A stretch of 64,000 bases of DNA from Larus michahellis (Eukaryota > Chordata > Aves > Charadriiformes > Laridae), in contig NC_133896.1 in the NCBI RefSeq assembly GCF_964199755.1, positions 86,350,215 through 86,414,214 on the forward strand, given 5' to 3'. Shown piece after piece: positions 43,156 to 55,900 of the stretch (its first letter is position 1; every line of letters starts with the position of its first letter). The notes below the pieces were generated by a model. The model made no database searches. It saw only the letters and a list, made by a program, of their open reading frames with translations, and was not told the origin of the DNA. The translations under genes were made by a program, and so were the position numbers.

Positions 43156-43357
43156 CTGCGGCCCCGCCGAGCCCCGGCGGTGGAGGGGAGAGGGGTGGGA
43201 AGGCACCGTGCTTCCCCCCTCCCCGCCACCTCCCTCCGCAAAGCCTGGGCCCGGCGGGATTTGTGTGTGTTGTCCCCGGCCCCCCTCCCAAACAAACCCA
43301 CCCCGTCCCGTTGCTCGCCCGGGAGGCCTGAGGAATGGTGGCGGCTGGTTACGTTTG

Positions 43358-43364
43358 TGACTCA
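43358..43364. promoter_or_regulatory. AP-1 consensus site
   Basis: TGACTCA, a perfect palindromic AP-1 core, about 350 bp upstream of the inferred CDKN1B start. A 7-mer like this also occurs by chance. Confidence 0.3.
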
Positions 43365-45359
43365 TTCCTGTGACACGAGTCTCCCACCGCTCTGATTTTT
43401 CCCGGGATAGGCTCCGGCGACGCAGCCCCCCTCCCCCACACCACCCCCGGGGTCCAGGGTTGGGGGCGAGCTCAGGGCTAGCGGGGGGGCTGTCCTCCAT
43501 CGGGACATGCTGGGGAGAGCAGAACCCTGACCCCACGGCACCCCAACCCCACCGGCAGCACAGTGGGGGCTCCCAGGGGAGGGGAGGGGGCTGGTGGTGG
43601 GAGGGCAGGATCACCTCTTGCTGCCTTCTCAGCAGAGAAAGGACTAGGTGAAGAAATGTCTCAAAAAAAACCCAGAAAACAAAAAAACGCCAAACCTCTG
43701 CAGGGATTTCAGATCTCTGCAAGCAGGGGAAGAAAACAAAAGCGGTCGGTTTTGTTCTATTTTGTGTGCTCGGAAGATTAGATGAGCCAAGAGTCACAGC
43801 CAGGGATTGTCTAAGTGACTTCCTCGGGTAGCCACAGCAGGTACAGTGGAGATAAGAGCAGCACAGTGTCCTGCCCTCCTTGTCTCCAGCCCCTTTCACA
43901 GCCATCTTCCCTCGCTAGGCAGGGCAGCCCCCTCGATGTGTTGCAGGACCCTGCGGGTGCTCTCAGGTGCTGAAGGTTTTGAGTTTTCCAGGGGCCCAGA
44001 TCCAGGGTCTGGATCTTTGGAGGGCTGGAGGCTCTTCACACCAATCCATCTGGCCAGGTCTCCTCTGCAAGCAGAGCAACCCTCTCCAAATTTTGCTTCG
44101 GGGAGGGGGGTGGGAAGGCACACCAGTGTCAGGCTATCTCAACAAGACAGAGGTCAACACAACTAGGTTTAACTGGCTGAGAGAAGAGTCAACTGACTTG
44201 GCCTTGAAGACATTGAGCTTTCACCCTGTGCTGGACCTGTACACACACTCTCTCACTCTGGTTCAAGGTCTACAGTTTTGATGGGTCACCAAAACCCTCG
44301 CTGCAGTTGCTCTTGTGAACTGGTATGCAAAACTGCATACACCACAGAGGGTAAAAAACCATTACACAGTGCTCAAGCCCAGGCCACAGCAATCTGCTTG
44401 CCTTCATCACCCCCGAGGTAGCAGCCCCTGGCCTCTGCTCACACCACTTGCCCAAGTAATCACAGTATTGCCAGACCCAAGTTCAAAAAAACAACGTGCA
44501 CAGGCAAAAAAAAAAAAATACAAATGAGATTGGTTTAAAAACCACGAGGTTGAAATAAAATATTAGCCATGTTATTTTATTTGTTTGCCGGGGGTTTTTG
44601 CACTCAGAAGTTGTTTTCCAACTCCTCTCAGCAACCGCAAGCTCTAGCAATTCACTTACAGAAAATCAAAGCTGACATTCTCATGTCTGCAGGAGCTGAG
44701 ACATATTTTTGAAGTTGCAAGTCCATGATAAAACTGCATCAGCTGGCAAAGCAGGGCCTATTCATCCGCTTTATTTGCAGGATTTCATCTTCGTTTCTCA
44801 AGGCTTTCCTGTCTTTGACTTCCATAGCCACCAGCAAGGAAGTACCATTTCAAATTTCTCTTCACTTTCTCTGTCAGGTGTGGGAGACTTGGCTTGTTTT
44901 GTTCCTCTACACAAGAGACTCATTGTAGGCTAAGAAAGTGATCTGCAAAACACGACCGGGGGCTCCCTGAAGATGCCCAGGGCTCACCCTGCTAATGGGG
45001 GCCTGCCTGCTTGGTAACCTGCTGAATGTCCCACCGATGGCTCCTTAGATGAGGAGTTCCCAATCTCTGCTCCCTGGGAGTCACTGCTTGTCTCTTGGGT
45101 CCACCAAAGAAAGGCAAACCCCTTGTCAGGAGGATTACAACATTGTACCAGAGCGGAAACACATACTGGGGGGGTGGGGGGGTGGAAATGGGGTCTGAAT
45201 ATTGGAAAAGGCTGTGTGCCCCACAGGTAAACAACCAGGAACAGGAGTGCAGTGGGAAAGAGCACTGATTTATCTGCAGCCTTCGGAAAAGAAGAGCCGA
45301 GTTACTGCAGGACAAGAACCTTCTCTTTTTTATTGTTGTTTTTCTTCTGTTTATACCTC

Positions 45360-46218
45360 CCCTGGCACAAGGGCCTGGGACTAACGAAGCGTCCGCATCC
45401 CTGGAGCATCCGCATCCCCGGAGCATCCGCGGCCGCGGGGACCCAGCGCGACCCTTTCGGCTTCTCCCCCCCACCCCCCCACCGCCCTGCGGTGCGGTCT
45501 GGGCAATCCACCTTAAATCGCTGCGGCTGCAAAGGAGAAAAAGGCTGTGTCTGCAGCGACCTTGCCATGATCTAAAGTGTTTTGTTTACAGTCAGGCACC
45601 CCCGATGGCCGCAGCAAATCGTGAGAGAGGCAGGCGCCCGCCCGTAGTAGCAGCGAAGCGTGAAAAAAAAAAAAAAATTAACAAAAAAAAAATAAATAAA
45701 TAATACTAGAGAGCTCCGGAGTAAGGATCTGGAAAGATGAGAGCGCCATCGTCTTGCAAAAGAAGGGCACAGCAGCGGGGCTGGGGAGGCGGAGGGTTTG
45801 CGCGGCCGCGCAGCGGGGTCGGGGGGGAGGGGGGGGGGGGCGGGGATGAGGAGGGGGGCGAGCTCTGAGAGACACCCCAAAGCTCTGGCCTGCTACTAGC
45901 CGGTTTTTCGTGGCGGCTCTCGCCGTTTAGGCTGAAGATGCTGCAGCCGGTCAAAGATCGGAAGAGAGCATTAGGGAAAGAAAGGAAAACAAACGACAAG
46001 AAGAAAAACCACCCCAACCCCAACCAAAACTTGGAGGAGTGAACCGGGAAGGAGGGAGGAGTGTTTACAGGGAGGTCTGTGCGAGGAATGTCCTGGCTCC
46101 TCTAACAGCCTCTGAATACCCTGTCCCCTCTCTTCCCCGTACCCTGCTCCTCTCTCTTGTTTGGGCTTTTCCACTGGCAGAGCTGCTCGCTGTTTTTCTT
46201 TCCTCCAGAACCACTTAG
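45360..46218 (+). promoter_or_regulatory. Second GC-rich island with a consensus splice donor
   Basis: CpG-rich from about 45390 to 45930 with long G runs at 45817-45841. On the plus strand a near-ideal donor (TTAG, then GTAAGC) follows at 46218/46219. No protein match. It lies 2.4 kb upstream of CDKN1B. In mammals the head-to-head neighbour is GPR19, so this could hold a non-coding first exon of that gene. This is inference only. Confidence 0.35.
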
Positions 46219-46549
46219 GTAAGCTTCCCGTCCTCATTTTAGCCACCCTCCTTCCCCAGCACTTTATAAGGTTGTCAAGTGAACCGGCAAAGCACATCTG
46301 AACCATACATGTAAAGCAGCTGGGTTGTTTGGGATTTTCAATATTGCCTTGCAAATAGCAGGGAAATTGGGAATAATACCTGAGCTGCTCCGCAGAATGC
46401 GTCTTCCAGAGTTGAGGATGAAGGAGGCAGGGGCACGCCATGACCCATTTGAAAGCTGGAGGCTTGAGGGAGTTTGCTTCTTGCCCATCTCAGCTGTTAC
46501 TGAGCTGATGCTGCTTCCCCGCACCTCCAGTTTTTCAGGTGAAACACTA

Positions 46550-47050
46550 AGTTGTCCAGTTCTGGGGTCCCCAGTTCAAGAAGGACAGGGAACTGCTGGA
46601 GAGGGTACAGCAAAGGGCTACCAGGATGATTAGGGGACTGGAACATCTCTCTTATGAAGAAAGGCTGAGGGATTTGGGTCTCTTCAGTCTGGAAAAAAGA
46701 TGGCTGAGGGGGGACCTTATCAATGTTTATAAATACTTAAAGGGTGGGTGTCAGGAGGATGGGGCCAGGCTCTTTTCAGTGGTGCCCGGTGACAGGACAA
46801 GAGGTAATGGGCACAAACTTGAGCATAGGAAGTTCCATCCAAACATGAGGAGGAACTTCTTTACTCTGAGGGTGGCAGAGCACTGGAACAGGCTGCCCAG
46901 AGAGGTGGTGGAGTCTCCGTCTCTGGAGACATTCAAAACCCGTCTGGACGCGTTCCTGTGCAACCTGTGAGCCTGCTTTGGCAGCAGGGTTGGACTAGGT
47001 GATCTCCAAAGGTCCCTTCCAACCCCTTACCATTCAGTGATTCTGTGAAG
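46550..47050 (+). mobile_element. CR1 LINE, 5'-truncated, about 500 bp
   Basis: The ORF2 C-terminus is still open from 46626 to 46970, with CR1 signatures ([30 protein letters not shown]). It is followed by the 'ggttggactaggtgatctccaaaggtcc' type 3' UTR and a 'gattctgtga' tail. Like most CR1 copies it lacks the 5' end, the endonuclease and the catalytic reverse transcriptase domain, so it cannot move. Confidence 0.94.
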
Positions 47051-48764
47051 TTCCTCGAGAGATGTGGGGTGAGACTACCATGACATCCAAGGGGGAGGCC
47101 CCAAGGATTCACTTGAGTGCACTGGGGATGTTTGTAACATGCTTAAAAGGAGCCCTTCCCTCTGGGGCAGGATTAGGGCCCAGGGATGTTCATCAGCAGA
47201 GGCCGTCAAGGAGGAAAGAGCCATTTTAGTTTACGAATATTACGATATTACCCAGCAGTAGCCAGGGGGGGTGGTAAGAGATGCAGACAGGGTGTCCCCG
47301 CGTCCCCGCATCCCTCAGGTCAGGGTGCATCATCTCAGCAGGCAGCATCCCTGCCAGGGAGCGGCTCCCCCTGCCCGCCCTGCCGGCGACCCCCTTGCTG
47401 CAGGCAGGAGGGCACAGGGTGGGCAGGAGGCAGGTGTGCTGCCCACGCCGCCCCGAGAGGGTACGGCCAAGCGGAGTTTAAGACCTTTTGCTCATTTGAT
47501 GTAAACTCTAGAGGGAGCCTAAGGACAGAGATCAGGCCAGCGCCTCCCTCCCGACGGCATCCCCCCAGCCCCGGTCTGCCTTCCCCCGGCCCCCCCGCCA
47601 CAAGCAGGGTCCCGGCTCTCATCCCTGCCGCCCCGCACTTTTTGGGGCTCTGCTTTCTGTTTCCTTTGCTGCAGGAGGAGAGCAGTTGTGCCCAGGGATG
47701 TGGGCCCCGTCACACACCTGCAGAAGCCTTGGCTGGGGTCGGGATGTGAGGACAGGTTCAGGGGATTCTGAGCCCTTGAGAGGGTGCCGGCTGGGGGTAC
47801 ACCTTAGGGGGGTCCTTAATGGGATTTGTTTTAAAGAGTGGGTAATCTTGTCAGAACTGCCTTCTCGGCACTAGTGCAAGGGGTTGGACCATCTCATCGT
47901 GCCGTAGGGCAAGTTACACAGATAGTTATGTCTGCAGAAGATGCAGGTTAAATTATTAGCACTCAAAGTTACTCATTCTTCTCTCTGGCTGGAGCTCTCT
48001 GCATGTCACCTCTCTTCCCTTGACTTGCTAAAGGAGCAGTTCTTCTAAACAACCCTGATTTTATCTCAGGGAAGAATCTCCTAGTATAGCTCAGACCACT
48101 TTTTTTTTTCTTTTTGCCTTTTTTTTTTTTTTTTCCTTTTTGCCTGAAGTGCAAAATGAGGGAGAGCTTAAACTGCTCTTGAAGCAGGTGAGGCTGGGAG
48201 TGTCCTACAGCCAGCAAGGATTCAGCCTTCTGGGTACTCAACTCTTCAATTTTCACACCGGGAACAAGGAAGAAGATGTTCATATGCGGTCTCAAAAAAT
48301 CAACACGCACACACTTCTGTTGAGCTATCCCAGCAAACAACACGATTGTGGAGATGGGGCTTAAATCAGTAAAGGATCACTTGCTGTGAACTGGCCTAAT
48401 TTCCCCAAACAAAACACACCGTAGAAAAAAAAGCGTTTTCAAACAAGTATAACTCCATCTGTGTAAGACATCCCATTTAATACACCACATATCCCTTGCC
48501 CCTCTGCTCCCTTTACCCTTTCCCTTTCGTTTCTTCCCTTTCTTTTCCCCCAGTCACAATGCAAAACACATAAAATATTCTCAGCTACAAATAAATTGGA
48601 CAAAGCCCCCTATTTCACTGTGTGGTTGGCCTTTATGATAAAAGGAAAGGCCCTTGCCTCGGTGGCAGCTGTATCTCAGGCTGAAGACCAGCCCCGCTCA
48701 GGTGAAAGGCTTCAGGGACCCCTGTGCCGTCCCCATAAAGCCTCCAACAACACTTGACCCCCTC

Positions 48765-48885
48765 CCCAGGGCACGGCGAGGATTAACTGCTTCGCGTTTG
48801 TAAGGCCCGCTGAGTACAGAAAGTGCGACGCGAGCGCTAAGTAGTAATAATAATGATGAACTATTATTGTTACTATGAGATTAAA
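48765..48885 (+). mobile_element. MIR-like SINE 3' part
   Basis: 'gaggattaactgcttcgcgtttgtaaggc...gcgctaagtagtaataataatgatg' matches the tail of MIR/CORE-SINEs, which run from 'gaggattaaatgag' through 'gtaaagcgc' to '(attatt)n'. An ancient amniote repeat. Confidence 0.68.
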
Positions 48886-49534
48886 CAGTTTTCCAGCCAC
48901 TTGCTCAGCGATCTACGCCTTTAAGAAAGTTTCTCAACAGATGAATTATATTCAGTGGAAATGAGTTGCTCTGTTTTTCTACAAAGCCTGAAGTGAACCT
49001 TTCTGGGAAGGGGCTGATATTTTGTAGCAATGTTTTCTCAAGTACAATTCTTTAGGTTCCCAAGTGATGACACATTGTACAGCAACGCTCTTGGCACAAG
49101 ACGTTCATCTGTGAGAAGGGACACTGGCCCCGTTTCTTAAAGCCATTCATTAAATAAAAACACCCTATGTCATATGTTATGTTCCTCTGAAATGTTTAAG
49201 GTTTTTAGTGCATGAAATCATCTGGTGCCTGGATTTTTTTTATTTTTTTTTTTTCCAGAATGCAGCACTAACCTCTAACTCAGTTACTGAACATTGTTGG
49301 AAGAGCTTGTTATTTTTCGCTGGTGTTGTGTTTTGTTTTCATTTGGTAGGATCCCAACTTTATGCAATAGGCTTTTTCAGAAATACAGAACTATGCAAAT
49401 GTAATGCTTACAACTGACCACAAAGAGGCCGCTCACCAAAAAAATAACCCGACACAAAAACATCTGCATCTGTAACAATTTTAGGCATTCTGGGTGCCAT
49501 TTACATGAGAATCTAGCCCAGGTTTTTCTTTTTT

Positions 49535-49567
49535 CTTTTTTCTTTTTTTTTTTTTTTTTTTTTTTTT
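49535..49567 (+). repeat. Poly-T run
   Basis: A long T tract with few interruptions, preceded by TTTTC units. It could be the reversed tail of an old retroposon, but no body was recognised. Confidence 0.8.
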
Positions 49568-49714
49568 GTCCTATGCGCTATATTAATTGCCTTAGGATCA
49601 AGAGGTCTACAAACATCTTCCTTATATAAACAGAGGAACTGGTCTGGCTACTTTCTAAACCCTTCAAGGGAGATGACCCATCTCACACAGCAAAATGATG
49701 GCATTAAGTAACTG

Positions 49715-49935
49715 ATTACTATCAGGACTTGAGATCCGAGTTCTGGTTCTGGCTTCCCTGGGTCATGTTATCCACTTTGCCGCAACTCTTGGCACCTATG
49801 TTTCTCCCCTCACGCTTTTCCTAATCTGTTTAGACTTTAAGCTGTTGGAAACGCTCTGTTTGTACAGTACCGGGCACAACGGGGCTTCAATCTCAGTCAA
49901 GGTCTCTAGGTGCCAGGGTAATTACAAATGTAACA
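49715..49935 (+). mobile_element. Old MIR/CORE-SINE with L2-like tail
   Basis: Reads like the SINE body 'gagttctggttctggcttcc', then 'gcaactcttggcacctatgtttctcc', then a tail 'tagactttaagctgttggaaa...gtttgtacagtaccgggcacaacggggc'. That tail is typical of old sauropsid SINE/L2 repeats. Diverged and inactive. Confidence 0.62.
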
Positions 49936-52900
49936 GTACCCATTATATTTCAAGCTTACCACATCTTGTTCGCGTTAATCAACCCAGCAAGGGAATATTA
50001 CAGCTCCAGGATGCAAAAGCCAGGGTATTAACCTTCAGTTAAGGTGATCATTACACAGAAAAATTGGAAGTGTATTCTGCAAGTGTCTGGCAACACGAAA
50101 AACGTTATGAGACAGGTGACAGGCACTTCAAGACAAAAGAAACCTTGTCACCCCAGTGACCCCACACTGGGACCAAACGTTGTCTTTTGGGGGATACCAC
50201 CTAGGGAACAAAAAGACCCACAACCAAGAACTGTCTCTAAGTTGATCTGCATATCAGATTCAAAGGGATTCTTCCCCTTTTCTCAGCCCCCTAAGAATTT
50301 GCTGCCCAGTTGCCACCAGCCACAGTTACAACTCCTTGCTCCTCCCCAGGAGTGCTCTACTACTGTCCGTCCCCACCACTGACAGTCCTGCAACAGCTTG
50401 CTGAGCCCAATTGCCAAGGGGCTGCCATCAGTGCTCCCAACGCCGCTCATGGCTGATCTAAACAAACCATGCCTAAAATAGTAGAGTAAGCTGTCAAGCC
50501 AAAAGGCAAAAACTATTTCACTGAAGCCAGTCTATTGCAAAATGCACTGGGGTCATGATTTCAGTTGCTTGTGGGAAAGATGGGAAAGAGAGCCCTTGTA
50601 TTTACCAGCATGTGTTCTGGGTTTGCCTCCTAAGGAGTTAAACATTTCTCGGAGCAGAGGGCTAATCTGCTGTGTTTTTTGACTCTAACAAGCTGCCTGG
50701 TTACTCCCTTTGTTCTGGATGCCAGCAGCTAAACTGGGACATCTATTTGAATACAAGTACCTGAAAGCATCACTTTAAAGGATTTGTCACCTTGTTATCT
50801 CTAGTTTGAAAAGCTTTTGAGGACAACTTTCACTAAAAGCGTTGGCAAAGGACAAAGTTAGCATTGCAAATATTGTTGTTTATATTTAATAGCTTACTTG
50901 AATGACAGCAACAAAACATAGCTGATACTATGAGAGACCCAGGCCCAGGCAATTCTCCTTTTTTGCTGTTGCCCCTCACCCCAAGTCTGCAACAGACAGG
51001 TGAGAAATCACAGAAGCAGCAAAAGGTATGGTCTCACTCGACAACTGCTCTTTGGACCTCTGTAACAAGGTCCTAAAATAAGTAAGTTCCTCTGTTCTAC
51101 CAGTCTCCAGTATTTGCCAGCCATGTGCAACCTCTCAGAACTCCTTTGCCTTTCCAAAGCAACCAAAACTACCCCAAAAAAAAAAAAAATCCAAGCCCTC
51201 ACCTGGCCTTGTGGGTGTCTGAACACTTTTTGAGCCCACGGCACCCCAACATTTTCAAGAGACCTTTAAGTACCTGAGAGCAGCCCAAGTTTCTCGGGTC
51301 AGTGGGGAGCCCTTTCTAGCACACTCCTTGCAAGTCTTCAGAGCAAACCGTTAGACCTTGCTAGACCCTTCCTTTGGGTTGCCTCACGCTGCTGTGGTTG
51401 GTTCCCTCAGCCCCAGAGTTAGAAACAAAAACTCCAACTCTCAGCACTCGGCAATCAAAAGAGGCTAGTCAGCCACCCACCAGGCCAAATTAAGCCTGCT
51501 GAGAGCTCAGGGCCAACTCCTCAAAGGCATTCAGGTGTCTAAACACCTTTGAAAACCTGTCTCTAATGCTCTAGAAGATGGTTGGCAATAAGCCTTCTCA
51601 GGATGCTGGTGGGGAGGTGGAGGCTGGGCTCTAACGCGTACATGGCTCTGAGGGTGTGAGGTCGCTCCAGGATTTTAAAAGTGATGAACTTTCCAGAAGA
51701 ATATGTGTTGGGGTTCTTTTTAATGTCTTTTTCTTTTAGAGACTTCTTCCGTATCCACGGGTACCAGGAACTCATTTTACTGGAAAGGAAAGGAACTCTC
51801 AAGCAGTAGCATGGCTTCAGGGCCATGAGCTTTAAGACAAAAAACTAATCAACACAGCAAAATAGTGAGAAGTGACCACACTGTGAACCAAGGTCCACTT
51901 TGGCTACACAAGCATAAGGGTTGTCTTCAGCTCTGAACTTACCATCTGCGAGAAGGATTTGGGAAGACCCTACAAAGCCAACTAGCTGCTGAAGTCCTGT
52001 TTTCAAGAGTGACTTTGCCATTAGGGCACCTGAACTTCACTACAGTCGTGCAGACTTCCAAGGTCGTGTTCTCCATAATAATTTCGGCAAGATCATGTAG
52101 CTACATCATTTTTCTGCCTGTGAAAGTGTTTTGATTTAATTGAATTGATTTTAGGTCGGTACTACGCCTTCTGTGGACACTTCTAACAACATTTTACAAT
52201 AGCCATTTATTTCTTCTTACAAATTGTTTCTTTTTGCAAGGGTGATTTAGTGGAATCTTTTGGTAAGGACAGCAATATCTACTACAGCTTTCTCATCTCC
52301 GTGCAAATTATTGGTAGAAAAAGCTGATGATAATGCTAATAAAGTGGGGTTTTTTGTACATTCAAACATCAGGCATCTGTAGCTTGGGCCCTGGAGGCTG
52401 GTTATTTCTGAACAATTTTACAGAGTTTGTATTTAATTAATAAGTAATTTGATTCTTTTGCTTTTCAGCTTCTAACAAGCGATAACAGCCTATACTTCAG
52501 AAAGTCAAGTACGATGCTTTCTTTTCCCCAGCAAGTACTTAGCTCTAGGCCTGGAAAAGGGCCAGAGCACACAGGGACACTGTTCCACAGTAACATTTTG
52601 TACCTAATTAAAAAAATAACAACAACAACAGCCGACTCTCACATGAAATAAAATGTCTTTCTTTTCCTCCTTCTCTTAACACACAAATATTTGTTTATTC
52701 ATTATGCTTTCTGCATAAATGCCTGCACACATACACATTCACTCTGGATTTTTCTGCTGAACAAATGATGTGTTAAGATGTCCTGTATTATTTTATGAAT
52801 TTAGTTCATAATGTTATGAATTAGTACTATGAAAGATCCCCCATCTCAAGGTCTCTGGGGCAAGGGGTTCTGGGTGATTGATGGTTTGGATTACTTCTGT

Positions 52901-55900
52901 TTAAGGGTGCTTCTCTCTAAAAAATCTGTGGAAACCCATCGCTTTTAAGGTGTCTCATATCGGGCACTTTAAAGCTGAGAGACTGCTAAGTCACTCTGGA
53001 AAATACTGGCCCAGAAGACTTCGGGCATCTGTGCAAATACACCGCAATCCAATTAAACCGGCAGACTTTGCAATTATTTGCAGATTTCCACAACCCGGCA
53101 GCAGCAAGCGCATACAGCCTATATTGCATAAGCGAGTTGTCGCAAGCCAGCCTGCCCCGCAGCCTGACAGAGCTCCCCCAAAACCTGGAGGAGAGGTGGA
53201 CGGCACGGTGGGGTCTGAAGATGGTGTTGTTTGAAGATGGGCTGCAAAGGGGTGGTCTCCAGCCCTGAAAGCCCGGCTCCCCACAGCTGAGCTCCTGCCC
53301 CCCCCTCACCCCCGGCAGGGCATGGTTAAACATTACAATTCGCTGCACGATCCCCTTCGAAACTTCACTACAATGTCACAAAGCCGATTTAAGAGGTTGC
53401 CACCCTTTGCCACCCTCGACCACTCGCTCCCACCTCAACTTTAAGCAAGGTCTTTCAAATGAAACTGAAAAGTAAGAAAAGAAAGAAAGAAAAAAAAAAG
53501 GATTGCAGGGGAGGAATAATCCAGATGATTTTGCAGCTTTGATGTAAACAGTTGGTTGCACTTTCACAACTGAGGAAGAGGGGAATGGAGGCCAAGAAGT
53601 GGTCTTTCCTAAGGGAGGAAAGAACGTACTAAACTCAGGAGCAGCCCCAGGACCAACCCGTCTCAGCATACAGCTGTGCTAATGCTTGTGATAGCGAAGG
53701 GGAACAAGGGTTTGGAGAAGAAGGAAGGCGAGCAGGATGATTTCTGTGGCAGTGCCCCCCATCGGAGTGTTTGTAGGGGCCCAATTCCCGCTGCCAGACA
53801 GATGGAGGTACCCAAAGGCTCAAAAGTACTTAGAGTACGTTGAGTACTCAAAGCTACTTCACAATCATGTTTGTCCCTAACAGCTGATTTGAAACAAATC
53901 TCATCAGTTCAAGCTTTAGGCTAACTTCTTTAAAAACTCCGCCTAAGCTATTAAGCTATTTTTTTGAAAACACAGTCTTAGGATCTCCTTCAATGTTATA
54001 TTTTCTCCACCATCACCACTTCCAGCTGGGTGTTTTCACCTTGATTTCACCTTCCCCCTCAGTGGAGTGGATGCTGCTGTTTGGCAAGCCGTGGTTTCAG
54101 CTAGGTCACTGAAGTGTCCCAGGTTGAATTAGCAATAAAAGAGGACAGAGAGGGGGTTTTTAACACGCAGCGTAGCTCCCAGGTGTGTTTCACAGCACAG
54201 CCCCACCAACAACTGCATTGGCAGGACCCACAAGTTAATAGATGGTGGAGTAGGGGAAGGCACCGACTCTTTTGGCCGCTGCAGCACCCATGCATGGCCC
54301 CAGGTGCCCTACCACAGAGGGGGTCGCCCAGTCCCCGGCCAGTGCTTCACAGCCCAGCTGGCCTCCATGGGTCCCTGCCCCGCAGACCACGTTGCAGACA
54401 GCGGTCGAGCTGGTATTTCCATGCAAGGCAAGCAAATGAGCTGTTTTCTCTAGCTGCAAGGTTGCTGGATCCCACTGCCCTCCACAATGTGTGCGGACGT
54501 GTAAGGAGGAGGTCTGCTGAAGCCAGCGCTCGGAACAAGGATCCAACTAGGAAGGTAATAGGAAAAGTCGAGGTGAAAACCGCTGGGCTGAGACCTGCCG
54601 CTGTCAGGGCCTGCGGCAGTCGCCACTCGTGGCTGCTGCAAGCTCTCCTGGTAACCATGAACCTGCAACACGTGCCAAGCTCTGCACAAGCCACAAAACC
54701 CGCTGGAGGAGGAGCTGAAGGAGGTGAAACCTCCCTACGTTGCGGTAGCTAGCCTATTCAGTATGCCCAGCTCGGTTGGGTGAGTCTGTGCCATTTCGGC
54801 AGCCGGCTCTGGGTTTCAGGGGAGATAGATGCTTATTTCCTCTCAAAACCCACAGCCATGAAGGTACCCAAACTCTTCCTTTCCAGGAATGAGGAGGAAT
54901 CAATCCTTTCAAATCATGGCTGTATCCTCTCCTGCAGGGGGAGCTTAAACAGCACCTCCATTTCAGATCCCACCTGCACCCCACCCAACGTGCTGTCCTG
55001 GATCACCCACCCTGGGCCTTCCTCATTGTCCTTTGAGGTTGTTTCGTGTTCAGGGCCTGAAATTTAGGTATTTTTTAAATGATATAAATGTTATTAGTTA
55101 TCTCTGTCTATTTCTTCATTCTCATACTTAATCATGCCATGCAAAATGAAAATACTTCACCAGAGGAGGACTAAGATTCTAAGATAAGCAGCTCAGTAGT
55201 CTTGTCTGAACCTCCATTTAAAAATGGATTCAAGGCGGATGATGTTCTAGGCACGTGGTGTAGGCATTTCCATAGAAACAAGGAAGATAATGGGCAAGAA
55301 ACTGAATGAAAAAGCAGCGGAGTTAAAACAAATAGCTCCTAGAGCATCCTTCTCCACTTGTTTTACACAGCTAAGGCTTTTAATCTGAAGGCTGGGGTTT
55401 GTCTCTGTTACTGCTGATACACCGCCTCCCTTTCTTCTTATTCCTGTGGAGTATCTTCTTGCCAGCTCCTGCATCACTTTCTGGGAATAAGCTGAATTCT
55501 TCTGGCAAGCGGAAGATCTCATAGTTTGCCAGCTAACAGTCCGTGGGGGTGCAATTAGCGTCGGCTCATCATTTCTGGGGCAGTTTCCAGTGGTCCAGTG
55601 AAAATCACAATGGTCACAGAGGACGGGATTCAAGCCGCCTAATTTTAGCTACCTAATATGGGATTGCTAGTCCAAACTACTCACTTCCCCAGAAAATGGA
55701 GCACCATCGGAGGACAAGTCGTCCCTCTTCCCTTGGACACCAGCTCAGGATAGGTGAATCACCCTCTGGATATGCTTGTGTCTGTTCACTGTCTACAGAG
55801 AGCACCTGTATGTCTAGTTCAGTCTGGATGCGAACTTCTAGTCAGTCAAAGTTAAGCAAGTTGAGCCCTACCCATAGTGCTGGCATCTCCCCATGGCTTC

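Larger units (their letters stand above)
43061..46549. other. Upstream flank of CDKN1B
   Basis: GC-rich to about 43620, then ordinary sequence to 45360, then the second GC island. Contains the GGGAC repeat, the AP-1 site and several CCCC/GGGG runs. No coding gene was recognised. Confidence 0.6.

Noticed and set aside
49535..49567. Poly-T as the tail of a reverse-oriented retrogene
   Set aside because: No coding similarity or target-site duplication could be found next to it.
54114..54752. 212-codon plus-strand frame
   Set aside because: Composition and lack of any motif fit a chance ORF. No flanking exon pattern or recognised similarity.
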